Part shown: positions 10,401 through 18,621 of the stretch, piece by piece | How positions within the stretch are numbered: position 1 is the first letter of the stretch | How the letters are laid out: every line of letters starts with the position of its first letter | IMG/VR virus record: IMGVR_UViG_3300042542_004689 | Location: 1-27,219 of that record | Source: a virus | Length of the DNA: 27,219 nucleotides | Direction: 5' to 3' (one strand) | The notes under the pieces: model-generated | Databases searched by the model: none | Seen by the model: the letters and a program-made list of their open reading frames with translations, nothing else | Told to the model about the DNA's origin: nothing | Position numbers and translations under genes: made by a program

Positions 10401-13400
10401 AATGGCACTACAAATGCGATTCAGCAGGTTCAGCTTAATGTAGTTAATGGAAAGGCGACGAATTTCTCAAACGCTGTCTTCTGTATAAAAACTGCTACAG
10501 TATCTACTGTAGCCTACAAAGTTCAATCACTTTCTTTTGACGAGGAAGGGAATCTGCAAGTAGAAGCTTCTGTCTTCCCTCTTAAATCAAATGATTACAG
10601 CTTAATTACCGAAGGTTGGGAAGTCCCAGGAAACTGGATTATAGAAGGCGAAATTGCCGGAGGAGAAACAGACGCATTTGAAGAAGCCTTCTTCGATGGC
10701 GTTAACATCCTTGGTCCCAGCTCTTTAACCAAGAATGTAGCCAATGAGTACACTGCTTTAATCAGCGGAACCGTTGGGGTTTACACGTACCAATGGTCTA
10801 CAACCAACTCTGGCGTCACTTTTAGCGCCCCTACAGCAGCGACTACACAAATTACAGCCGCGAATGAAGGTAATGTGCAAATACAGGTTACGGTTGCACA
10901 AATCCTGCCTGGGGGAACTGGGAATACAGTAACGCAGACCAAAACAATAGAAGTTCTAGGTGCGAATACACTTCTTAACCTTATTGGAGATGTAGAGATT
11001 AAAGGGCCCGCTACTGTTGGGACAGACATACCTGCTGTTTATACTGTCGAATACACAGGACAGTCCACGCCTATCAGTAGTACTTCTATTCAGGTTGGGG
11101 GGTCTTACCAGATACGAAGTATAGGTACTACGAATTTCACTTTAATCGGCGCACCTAGCAATACGGTAGGCACAGTATTCACAGCCACGAATGTCGGGAC
11201 GGGCACTGGAAGCGTAACCGATCTCGATGATGTCTTCATTTCATGGAATTGGGATTCCACAAACTTAGGCGCAGATGTAGACATCACCGAGTCCGGCGCT
11301 CCGATAACAGGTGTCACGTTCCTTGCGGGTGGAACATACAATCTCAGAGTTACTCTTAGCTCAGCGACAGCCGCTGATAGCCCTAAAACAGCAACTTTGT
11401 CTGTTGTTGTTGATGCCCCGACTATCACTGTAGTCGCGACAGATCCTGATGCGAATGAAGTAACACCGCCAGCGGTTGCAGATGGTGGGCTTTTTACTTT
11501 AACTCGCACAGGACCAACAACAAATCCATTAACTGTAACTGTAGCCCTAACCGGAACGGCTATAAATGGCATCGATTACACTCATTCTTTACTGACTAAC
11601 GCGCCATCTGCTGGTTACAAAGTTGTATTCCAAGCAGGGTCTGCCACAAGTCTGATTCCTATCACCATAACTCCAGACGCCCTCACAGAAGCACCTGAGA
11701 CAATTACATTAGAAATAGTCAGTGATCTGGGCTACGAATCGGGTACTCCTTCTAGTGCAACCATAGTTATAAGAGAAAAGGCTGGACCTAATCAAGTCTT
11801 TGCAGGACCTTCTACAGGGATAGACTCTGCTCCACCGTCCTTCAGACAATTAACTACTAATGATTTACCTAGTATAGGCACTGCGGGCACTTACACCAAA
11901 GTCACTACAGACTTAAAAGGCCGCGTTATTTCGGGTTCTAATCCTACAACCCTCGAAGGATACGGAATCACAGATACATATACTTCAGAATATATAGACG
12001 CTATGGTGCAAGGGCTAAAGCCTAAGCAACTTGTACGAGTCGCTACGACAACAAATATCACGCTATCGGGGGCGCAGACTGTTGATACTGTCACTACTTT
12101 AGCTGCAGGCGACCGTGTCCTGGTAAAAGACCAGACTAATAAATCTCAGAATGGCTTTTACAACTACAATCCAGCAGGAGCATGGACGCGCACAGCGGAC
12201 TTTGATGAATGGTCAGAAGTCCCAAATGCTTATGTATTTGTTAGAGAAGGTCTGGTCAATGCGGGCGATAGTTTTGTCTGTATAAGTGGCAGCAATTTGT
12301 TTGGTGCTAGTGAAATAGGCTCTTCAGATATTGAATTTATCTTATTCAGTACTGCTCTTGAGGTATTTGTTTCAACAGGCCTTAATAAAATAGGAAACAC
12401 TATATCTCTGGCCAATACCTCTGTTACTGCAAATAACTACGGAAGCGCTTCTCAAGTTGCGACATTCACTGTCGATGCGCAAGGACGCCTCACTGCTGCA
12501 GCGAATGTCGCTCTAGGTATCGGTACGGTTGCCAATAAGCCAATTATTACAGGCACCGGCGGAGCTTTGGTCGCAGGATCTTTTGGCACAACAGCTAATA
12601 CTTTTTGTGAAGGTAACGACAGTCGTCTGTTAACTGCTGGAACAGTAACCAGCGTGGGACTATCACTCCCCACGAGCCTGTTCCAAGTAACCGGCAGTCC
12701 CGTAATTTCAAGTGGTGATCTCACCGCTACTCTTTCGCCTCAGAGTCCTAATCGAGTATTCGCAGGCCCCGCTGCGGGCGGTTTAAATTTTGCGCCTGTT
12801 TTTAGAGCGTTAGTAGCTGCTGACTTACCGGATTCTGGAGTTGTTGACGGGAATTATGGAAGTGCGAATGCTGTTCCTACAGTTACTTTAGATAAAAAAG
12901 GTAGAATTGTTTCTATTGTTAATACACCTATTGCCATTAGCAATACTGCTATTACTGGATTAGGTACTGCCTCCACGAGGAACGTTCCAGCAAGTGGCAA
13001 TGCCGCAGATACTGAAGTCGTTCTCGGGGGCGATAGCCGGTTGAGCGACGCTAGAGCGCCGTTGTATGGGAATCAGAATCCGAATCTGGTACTCGCTGGA
13101 CCATCTGCTGGTACTACTGCAGGAACACCAACGTTCAGAGTTTTAGTAGCTACTGATATACCAACACACAACCAAGATGCTTCAACTATAACCAGTGGAA
13201 CACTCAGTTCAGCAAGACTACCTGCTTTTACAGGAGATGCTACCAGTACATCCGGTACGTCAGCTCTTACTCTTTCTAACACAGGTGTTACAGCCGGTAC
13301 CTACAATTCTTCTACATCAATTACACCTTTTACAGTAGATGCTAAAGGCAGACTAACATCTGTCGGTACAGCAGTAACCATTACTCCAGCCTTTAGCTCT

Positions 13401-16400
13401 ATCACTAACAAGCCTACAACCCTTAGTGGTTACGGTATTACAGATGCACTGTCAAACGGTAATCAGAATCCAAATCTGGTACTCGCTGGCCCTTCCACTG
13501 GCAGTACTGCAGGACCACCAACTTTCAGAGCTTTAGTAGCTACTGATATACCAACACACAACCAAGATGCTTCAACTATAACCAGTGGAACACTCAACGC
13601 ACTGAGACTACCTGCTTTTACAGGAGATGCTACCAGTACATCCGGTACGTCTGCTCTTACTCTTTCTAACTCAGGTGTTACAGCCGGTACTTACAATTCT
13701 TCCACATCAATTACACCTTTTACAGTAGATGCTAAAGGTAGACTAACATCTGTCGGTACAGCAGTAACCATTGCTCCAGCCTTTAGCTCCATCACTAACA
13801 AGCCTACAACCCTTAGTGGTTACGGTATTACAGATGCACTGTCAAACGGTAATCAAAATCCAAATCTGGTACTCGCTGGCCCTTCCACTGGCAGTACTGC
13901 AGGAACACCAACTTTTAGAGCTTTAGTAGCTACTGATATACCAAACATAGATGCTACAAAAATAACCAGTGGAACACTCAGTTCAGCAAGACTACCTGCT
14001 TTTACAGGAGATGCTACCAGTACATCCGGTACGTCAGCTCTTACTCTTTCTAACTCAGGTGTTGTAGCCGGTACCTACAACTCTTCCACAGAAATCAGAC
14101 CTTTTACAGTAGATGCTAAAGGCAGACTAACATCTGTCGGTACAGCAGTAACCATTGCCCCAGCCTTCAGCTCTATCACTAACAAGCCTACAACCCTTAG
14201 TGGTTACGGTATTACAGATGCACTGTCAAACGGTAATCAAAATCCAAATCTGGTACTCGCTGGACCATCTACTGGCAGTACTGCAGGAACACCAACTTTC
14301 AGAGCTTTAGTTGCTACTGATATACCAACACACAACCAAGATGCTTCAACTATAACCAGTGGAACACTCAGTTCAGCAAGACTACCTGCTTTTACAGGAG
14401 ATGCTACCAGTACATCCGGTACGTCAGCTCTTACTCTTTCTAACTCAGGTGTTGTAGCCGGTACCTACAACTCTTCCACAGAAATCAGACCTTTTACAGT
14501 AGATGCTAAAGGCAGACTAACATCTGTCGGTACAGCAGTAACCATTGCCCCAGCCTTCAGCTCTATCACTAACAAGCCTACAACCCTTAGTGGTTACGGT
14601 ATTACAGATGCACTGTCAAACGGTAATCAAAATCCAAATCTGGTACTCGCTGGCCCTTCCACTGGCAGTACTGCAGGAACACCAACTTTTAGAGCTTTAG
14701 TAGCTACTGATATACCAAGCATAGATGCTACAAAAATAACCAGTGGAACACTCAACGCACTGAGACTACCTGCTTTTACAGGAGATGCTACCAGTACATC
14801 CGGTACGTCTGCTCTTACTCTTTCTAACTCAGGTGTTACAGCCGGTACTTACAATTCTTCCACATCAATTACACCTTTTACAGTAGATGCTAAAGGTAGA
14901 CTAACATCTGTCGGTACAGCAGTAACCATTGCTCCAGCCTTTAGCTCCATCACTAACAAGCCTACAACCCTTAGTGGTTACGGTATTACAGATGCACTGT
15001 CAAACGGTAATCAAAATCCAAATCTGGTACTCGCTGGCCCTTCCACTGGCAGTACTGCAGGAACACCAACTTTCAGAGCTTTAGTAGCTACTGATATACC
15101 AAACATAGATGCTACAAAAATAAACAGTGGAACACTCAGTTCAGCAAGACTACCTGCTTTTACAGGAGATGCTACCAGTACATCCGGTACGTCAGCTCTT
15201 ACTCTTTCTAATTCAGGTGTTGTAGCCGGTACCTACAATTCTTCCACAGAAATCAGACCTTTTACAGTAGATACTAAAGGCAGACTAACATCTGTCGGTA
15301 CAGCAGTAACCATTGCTCCAGCCTTTAGCTCCATCACTAACAAGCCTACAACCCTTAGTGGTTACGGTATTACTGATGCACTGTCGAACGGTAATCAGAA
15401 CCCGAATCTAGTACTCGCTGGTCCTTCCACTGGCAGTACTGCAGGTACACCAACTTTCAGAGCTTTAGTTGCTACTGATATACCAACACACAACCAAGAT
15501 GCTTCAACTATAAACAGTGGAACACTCAGTTCAGCAAGACTACCTGCTTTTACAGGAGATGCTACCAGTACATCCGGTACGTCAGCTCTTACTCTTTCTA
15601 ATTCAGGTGTTGTAGCCGGTACCTACAATTCTTCCACAGAAATCAGACCTTTTACAGTAGATACTAAGGGCAGACTAACATCTGTCGGTACAGCAGTAAC
15701 CATTGCTCCAGCCTTTAGCTCCATCACTAACAAGCCTACAACCCTTAGTGGTTACGGCATTACAGATGCACTAGCCTCCAACAGTGACCGACTAACCCCT
15801 TCTGGTGCCATCACTCAATTCGCTGGCGCGACACCCCCGGCTGGCTGGCTTAAGTGCAATGGTGACACCATACCCAATGGAACTGGCACAGTTCAAGGCG
15901 TCACTGCTAATTTTGCACCACTATATGCAGTCCTACAAAATACCTACGGCGCATTCGGTAAACTGCCCGACCTCCGTGGTGAATTCATCCGAGGCTGGGA
16001 CGATGGTCGTGGCGTGGACAGTGGACGGGGACGCGGCACGTCACAAAGCGGACAGCTGGAGCAGCATGCTCACAGCATGAATCACGGGCACACGATTACA
16101 GACAATGGCCACGTTCATGCAGTCACCGACAATGGCCATAGTCATTCAGTCACCGACCCTGGCCATAGTCATAATATACAGCTATATAACACCGCTAATC
16201 AAATTATTTATGATGCCAACGGAGTCAACTTTTGGAATACTGTAGGTGAGAATACTCCTCAAAGTACCTCCGGTATCACAAGCTTCATACGAGGAACAGA
16301 GGCACTGCGGAGATTCTTGGCCCTTAAAGGTGCCGGTTCTGGCATTTCCATCAATACCAGCGGCACCGGTATTTCCATCGCTAACAGCGGCACCAGTATC

Positions 16401-16505
16401 TCGGTCAACGGCATGACCGGCAGTACAGGCACAGCAGGAGGAGCGACAGGCGCAGACGCCAACAGGCCGCGCAACATTGCGATGCTAGTCATTATCAAAA
16501 TATGA
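7440..16505 (+). CDS. Giant J-like tail tip attachment protein fused to a repeat-rich receptor-binding fibre
   Basis: A 3021-residue protein, much longer than lambda J (about 1130). Visible order: N-terminal helical part with one hydrophobic segment at about 50-74; conserved tip/baseplate core to about residue 1080 (GFDSLQNVVELGS, RAIFLIGEGAIG); Ig/PKD-like domain 1087-1173; a second Ig-like domain 1182-1325 interrupted by a module with GTTNFTLIGAPSNTVG; Calx-beta-like domain about 1329-1448; a fibre beta module about 1525-1617 (GDRVLVKDQTNKSQNGFY); two divergent FAGP...FR(A/Q)L units; seven near-identical units of 128-130 residues (about 1878-2781); phage tail collar domain 2784-2856 (PAGWLKCNGD, LPDLRGEFIRGWD); five HxH motifs at about 2872-2913; and the collar-fibre ending RPRNIAMLVIIKI. 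I infer a trimeric central fibre that both closes the tail and binds the receptor. No frameshift is seen across the 9 kb. Confidence 0.93.
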   Translation: MSLTPYKGHIVLLPEDRELIDVLGITEEEYRSFVREAMKRSRIEPGKPQALLLIPFVANLVIGLALSYVGNLLAPKNTGGKGPNIRQTQKQGQNIVSQTEFAPKVGFDSLQNVVELGSSVPVIYAKREVINGFTYGGVRVNTNLVWSQMQSYGGNQLFRAIFLIGEGAIGALDPTQFAFGDNTINGYDLGLGNSSNSRVTFYQKTNGGRITSADRIAGRTADKDPGNAQNQGAPDVFHVQSINNEWRPDFCYSYKPATQTQFGVYSPIGVGLGYRINPSMRPAVAVRTVPEGDKGKVKLQCDKDGVALAQRNKYNTKFKSRSGIIRINGVNFNNDDGETRTLNVNDTVTYFLERRSDARREFRGGQPGNDHKETCNDVAQAVASRQKNWDDSCSIGDLYKLGTAQLICESRSPIDEVFSSEVDQDPIGGGQDMAVTFRVVKSGIAELTSLSGVGTGTSRSHLLKLSICAFTLSRATQVIELGFKSTLGIRINGLCNFKDAISHREIDGRACEHYRNRVFGKGQSLGLSNYSSGSFSGSERRYSFFRIGYRVAGSTDAYIYMSQCFGFAGVTQQNQFNYIRLQMPRFEVWEFKIEPLSGWEIRSNQATGSLEVLDAKISQTRTVWSSDVGATFNGRAISRERKTFQMACTRDRNLGVEKQDTRDYADDWGKLAEAFVYDEIQSSARTPEHELAYINIITPNTVTPTYDNLALIGMNIRSSTEFSQLKQLSVYVTSGLGGYHTFPQVLQDLLSNSRYGLGATLSAEQIDNDLLLSATSWTYSRRYFWDGALPEPVNIRQWASTTAPHFLLEFVIKNGKFALQPAVYFNQPEVITNLFTSGNILEDSFEFSYADTEERIPKRVSVKWRHERPANTNDSAGIFPLIREINIREVGTPADAPLETLDLTDFCTNQEHAIDVAKYICRVSRLVTHSVSFKTVPTEAGLEIGRCFKLGLETVNYAQPNNGAISSDGTITSIDPISNGTYDVLLWNGTTNAIQQVQLNVVNGKATNFSNAVFCIKTATVSTVAYKVQSLSFDEEGNLQVEASVFPLKSNDYSLITEGWEVPGNWIIEGEIAGGETDAFEEAFFDGVNILGPSSLTKNVANEYTALISGTVGVYTYQWSTTNSGVTFSAPTAATTQITAANEGNVQIQVTVAQILPGGTGNTVTQTKTIEVLGANTLLNLIGDVEIKGPATVGTDIPAVYTVEYTGQSTPISSTSIQVGGSYQIRSIGTTNFTLIGAPSNTVGTVFTATNVGTGTGSVTDLDDVFISWNWDSTNLGADVDITESGAPITGVTFLAGGTYNLRVTLSSATAADSPKTATLSVVVDAPTITVVATDPDANEVTPPAVADGGLFTLTRTGPTTNPLTVTVALTGTAINGIDYTHSLLTNAPSAGYKVVFQAGSATSLIPITITPDALTEAPETITLEIVSDLGYESGTPSSATIVIREKAGPNQVFAGPSTGIDSAPPSFRQLTTNDLPSIGTAGTYTKVTTDLKGRVISGSNPTTLEGYGITDTYTSEYIDAMVQGLKPKQLVRVATTTNITLSGAQTVDTVTTLAAGDRVLVKDQTNKSQNGFYNYNPAGAWTRTADFDEWSEVPNAYVFVREGLVNAGDSFVCISGSNLFGASEIGSSDIEFILFSTALEVFVSTGLNKIGNTISLANTSVTANNYGSASQVATFTVDAQGRLTAAANVALGIGTVANKPIITGTGGALVAGSFGTTANTFCEGNDSRLLTAGTVTSVGLSLPTSLFQVTGSPVISSGDLTATLSPQSPNRVFAGPAAGGLNFAPVFRALVAADLPDSGVVDGNYGSANAVPTVTLDKKGRIVSIVNTPIAISNTAITGLGTASTRNVPASGNAADTEVVLGGDSRLSDARAPLYGNQNPNLVLAGPSAGTTAGTPTFRVLVATDIPTHNQDASTITSGTLSSARLPAFTGDATSTSGTSALTLSNTGVTAGTYNSSTSITPFTVDAKGRLTSVGTAVTITPAFSSITNKPTTLSGYGITDALSNGNQNPNLVLAGPSTGSTAGPPTFRALVATDIPTHNQDASTITSGTLNALRLPAFTGDATSTSGTSALTLSNSGVTAGTYNSSTSITPFTVDAKGRLTSVGTAVTIAPAFSSITNKPTTLSGYGITDALSNGNQNPNLVLAGPSTGSTAGTPTFRALVATDIPNIDATKITSGTLSSARLPAFTGDATSTSGTSALTLSNSGVVAGTYNSSTEIRPFTVDAKGRLTSVGTAVTIAPAFSSITNKPTTLSGYGITDALSNGNQNPNLVLAGPSTGSTAGTPTFRALVATDIPTHNQDASTITSGTLSSARLPAFTGDATSTSGTSALTLSNSGVVAGTYNSSTEIRPFTVDAKGRLTSVGTAVTIAPAFSSITNKPTTLSGYGITDALSNGNQNPNLVLAGPSTGSTAGTPTFRALVATDIPSIDATKITSGTLNALRLPAFTGDATSTSGTSALTLSNSGVTAGTYNSSTSITPFTVDAKGRLTSVGTAVTIAPAFSSITNKPTTLSGYGITDALSNGNQNPNLVLAGPSTGSTAGTPTFRALVATDIPNIDATKINSGTLSSARLPAFTGDATSTSGTSALTLSNSGVVAGTYNSSTEIRPFTVDTKGRLTSVGTAVTIAPAFSSITNKPTTLSGYGITDALSNGNQNPNLVLAGPSTGSTAGTPTFRALVATDIPTHNQDASTINSGTLSSARLPAFTGDATSTSGTSALTLSNSGVVAGTYNSSTEIRPFTVDTKGRLTSVGTAVTIAPAFSSITNKPTTLSGYGITDALASNSDRLTPSGAITQFAGATPPAGWLKCNGDTIPNGTGTVQGVTANFAPLYAVLQNTYGAFGKLPDLRGEFIRGWDDGRGVDSGRGRGTSQSGQLEQHAHSMNHGHTITDNGHVHAVTDNGHSHSVTDPGHSHNIQLYNTANQIIYDANGVNFWNTVGENTPQSTSGITSFIRGTEALRRFLALKGAGSGISINTSGTGISIANSGTSISVNGMTGSTGTAGGATGADANRPRNIAMLVIIKI
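13071..15783 (+). repeat. Seven tandem ~384-390 bp coding repeats in the J-like fibre
   Basis: Units begin at the anchor NQNPNLVLAGPS at 13071, 13461, 13851, 14235, 14625, 15009 and 15393, giving spacings of 390, 390, 384, 390, 384 and 384, with a last unit of about 390 bases. The two lengths reflect two alternative cassettes: THNQDAST (130-residue units) or N/SIDATK (128-residue units). Two more two-state sites are SSA/NAL before RLPAFTGD, and VTAG...TSITP/VVAG...TEIRP. Units are nearly identical at DNA level and all stay in frame. Less conserved relatives lie upstream at about 11786-11970 and 12748-12960. The repeats should form the fibre shaft. Confidence 0.95.
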
Positions 16506-16560
16506 TGAATAACCAATTCATGTCCAGCGCACATGCCCCCCGAGACCGGAACCAGTAACC

Positions 16561-17787
16561 ATGACTGTCCCTTTCCCTCCTTTGCGACCCTCCAACCGCT
16601 CTTTCACCAAGGGGCAATATCCGGTTAGGCGTCAACTATCCCCAGCAGGTACAGGTATATCGCGGCGCTTTGGCACTAGGCCTATTGATACAGTAATGTC
16701 CTTGGAATTTGCCAATATAACCGATGTAGATGCTGCTGCTATTGCTAGAGCTTACGACGATGCTGCAGGTTCTTACCACACGCTCTTACTCCCCCTTGAA
16801 CTGTGGGCAGACTTAGGCGAGTCACTCCGTAATCAATTGAGCCCTGGAGATAGTCCTTTAGTGACTACCCCTACTTCTCTTACCACTAACGGGAAACTAG
16901 ACACATGGTTCGGCTCTACTCTCGGCCCCCTTTCTGTATCGGGAGGCTTTGAATTTTGGTCATCACCATTAGCTGATAGATGGTTTGCCGCTACTTATAT
17001 TGAACCGTCTAACTCACCTACCGGAACCTTTACGATTGAGAAAAAAATCTCCGGACCAACAGAACTCTCCAGTTTTACTGCCAATAACTATTTAAGATTT
17101 ATCACCGGTCATACTATAGGTACTATTTCACTTAATAATCTAACAACTACTGCTTTCTCTTTCATCCTTCAGCAAATTGAAAATGCAAATACTGTACTTG
17201 GTTCCACGGTTACCTTATCCTTCAAAGCTAGAGCAAGTCAGAATAATACTAGAATTGTTTCTGAGAGCCAAATATTTAGTAGCAATAATTCCTTTTGGAC
17301 TCCTACAATCTGTAAAACATTTAACTTATCTACATCTTGGCAGACATACACGCACATATACACCATGCCAACCTACGCCCAAGTATTAGGCGCTGCTTAC
17401 AACCCCACTGCTGTTAATCCGACTTTAGCCAATCCTACTTATACACCCATTGGCGTAGGGGCTCTACCTCCTCGTTCTAGTTGGATGTTTCAAGTAGATA
17501 TTAAAACTATGTGGTCTCTAGGTGAGTGGAGAAGAGCAGGCAACGCTTATCTAGGCCCACGTCCACCAGGATTTGAAAACACACAACAGACTGAATCCGA
17601 AATGAACGCAATGAATAATAGCTACATCAGTAATGGATATTACGACATTGCTGACATTCAGCTCATGCCTTCTAGTGCATATTCCTCACCTCTTTGGCGC
17701 TTCAGTCAATCACCTGTGTTTTCTAAAGGATCCAGACCGGGTTATAAAACAGTCACGGTTGAACTCATCGGAGATCCGGCATACTGA
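16561..17787 (+). CDS. Virion protein with carbohydrate-binding-like domain inserted in a small structural fold
   Basis: A 408-residue protein. Residues 1 to about 97 (FPPLRPSNRSFTKGQYPVRR ... LEFANITDVDAA ... LPLELW) and the last ~30 residues (LWRFSQSPVFSKGSRPGYKT) match the N- and C-terminal parts of the next protein, which is only 128 residues. The middle, about 98-375, has features of the beta-sandwich carbohydrate-binding-like domain found in phage structural proteins: GSTVTLSFKARA, STSWQTYTHIYTMPT and YYDIADIQL. I infer a tail or fibre-associated protein whose surface was decorated by domain insertion, possibly for sugar binding. The base fold was not recognised. The inserted part is AT-rich. 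It starts 56 bases after the J-like gene, with no strong ribosome-binding site, and is followed after one base by its paralogue. Confidence 0.75.
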   Translation: MTVPFPPLRPSNRSFTKGQYPVRRQLSPAGTGISRRFGTRPIDTVMSLEFANITDVDAAAIARAYDDAAGSYHTLLLPLELWADLGESLRNQLSPGDSPLVTTPTSLTTNGKLDTWFGSTLGPLSVSGGFEFWSSPLADRWFAATYIEPSNSPTGTFTIEKKISGPTELSSFTANNYLRFITGHTIGTISLNNLTTTAFSFILQQIENANTVLGSTVTLSFKARASQNNTRIVSESQIFSSNNSFWTPTICKTFNLSTSWQTYTHIYTMPTYAQVLGAAYNPTAVNPTLANPTYTPIGVGALPPRSSWMFQVDIKTMWSLGEWRRAGNAYLGPRPPGFENTQQTESEMNAMNNSYISNGYYDIADIQLMPSSAYSSPLWRFSQSPVFSKGSRPGYKTVTVELIGDPAY

Positions 17788-17788
17788 A

Positions 17789-18175
17789 ATGGCAGTTACG
17801 TTCCCTTCTTTAAAACCGACAAACCGTACCGTCTCACAGGGTACTTATGCAGTCAAGATGTTCAAATTCATCACGGGACTAACGGCAGCACGTAGATACG
17901 GCACTTCACCGCATAGCGCCACCCTAGATCTTGAATACTCCAACATCACAGACGCCAACGCAAGTCTCCTTACAGCTGCATTTGACCAAGCCTACGGTAC
18001 ATTCGACTCCCTCACGCTGCCTAACGCCCTCTGGGACGACATCGAAGAGCCTCTACGCAGTCAATTAAAAGGCACATTCATATGGCGCTTTGCCCAGGCA
18101 CCAACAGTGAATCAAAGTGCCGTACCCGGCTACAAATCCGTCAGCATCCAGCTGGAAGGTCAGCGTGACGGGTAG
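17789..18175 (+). CDS. Small virion protein, paralogue of the preceding gene without the insertion
   Basis: A 128-residue protein. The reading frame is open upstream to 17633, but the start is placed at ATG 17789, because homology to the preceding protein begins at MAVTFPSLKPTNRTVSQG and the previous gene stops at 17787. Shared blocks include R(R/Y)FGT/RRYGT, L(E/D)LEYSNITDA, LPNALWDD and the C-terminal WRFAQAP...PGYKSVSIQL. The family was not recognised; it looks beta-rich and without membrane segments. Its location among tail genes implies a structural role. The following 56-base gap (18176-18231) contains an AT-rich TTTATATAAC at 18204-18213 that could be a promoter -10 region, but no matching -35 is visible. 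Confidence 0.8.
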   Translation: MAVTFPSLKPTNRTVSQGTYAVKMFKFITGLTAARRYGTSPHSATLDLEYSNITDANASLLTAAFDQAYGTFDSLTLPNALWDDIEEPLRSQLKGTFIWRFAQAPTVNQSAVPGYKSVSIQLEGQRDG

Positions 18176-18231
18176 CTCTCCAATCCCCCCGAGCCCGTTA
18201 AACTTTATATAACGCATAGCGCCCGCGAACC

Positions 18232-18621
18232 ATGGCGGTTCAGACAACTAAAAATGCGGCTTTATTCTGTGATGGCAATCAGGTAGGAAAAGTGGTATCC
18301 GCATCTTTAGACATCTCTTTGGAGGCCATGGAGACGACCACAGTTGAGAAATACTTCCGTACTTTTGTCCCTGGTATTAATAGCGCTACAGGCTCTGTCT
18401 CTGTACTTTACGACCCCGATGACACACAAGCCGTCGCTCTTCTCAATACGATAATCAGTGGGGCTTTGGTTACCTTAGTATTTGTCATTAATACTGTACT
18501 CAGCAAATCAATAACAGTTACAGCATTTGTGACCCAAGCAAGTATCCCATTCGCAGTTAGAGAAGCTGTAGTCATCTCCCTGTCTCTGCAAATAACAGGC
18601 ACTATCACACCTGTTCTCTAA
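18232..18621 (+). CDS. Tail-tube-like protein A
   Basis: A 129-residue beta-rich protein starting at ATG 18232. It resembles major tail (tube) proteins in its layout: an N-terminal strand pair with SLDISLEAMETTTVE, a central GINSATGSVSVLYDPDD and a C-terminal strand set ending LSLQITGTI. The pattern of a short Thr-rich loop, then GxxSxxGS, then a DPD turn is common in tube proteins of the gpV/TP901-1 superfamily, but the match was made by eye. It is unusual for such a gene to lie after the tip protein; the tube gene normally precedes the tape measure. It may instead be an accessory or decorating tube protein. The stop overlaps the next start (TAATG). Confidence 0.65.
   Translation: MAVQTTKNAALFCDGNQVGKVVSASLDISLEAMETTTVEKYFRTFVPGINSATGSVSVLYDPDDTQAVALLNTIISGALVTLVFVINTVLSKSITVTAFVTQASIPFAVREAVVISLSLQITGTITPVL

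Noticed and set aside
13071-15783. CRISPR-like array or satellite repeats
   Set aside because: Units are long (384-390 bases), in frame and encode fibre modules; there are no short palindromic repeats with unique spacers.
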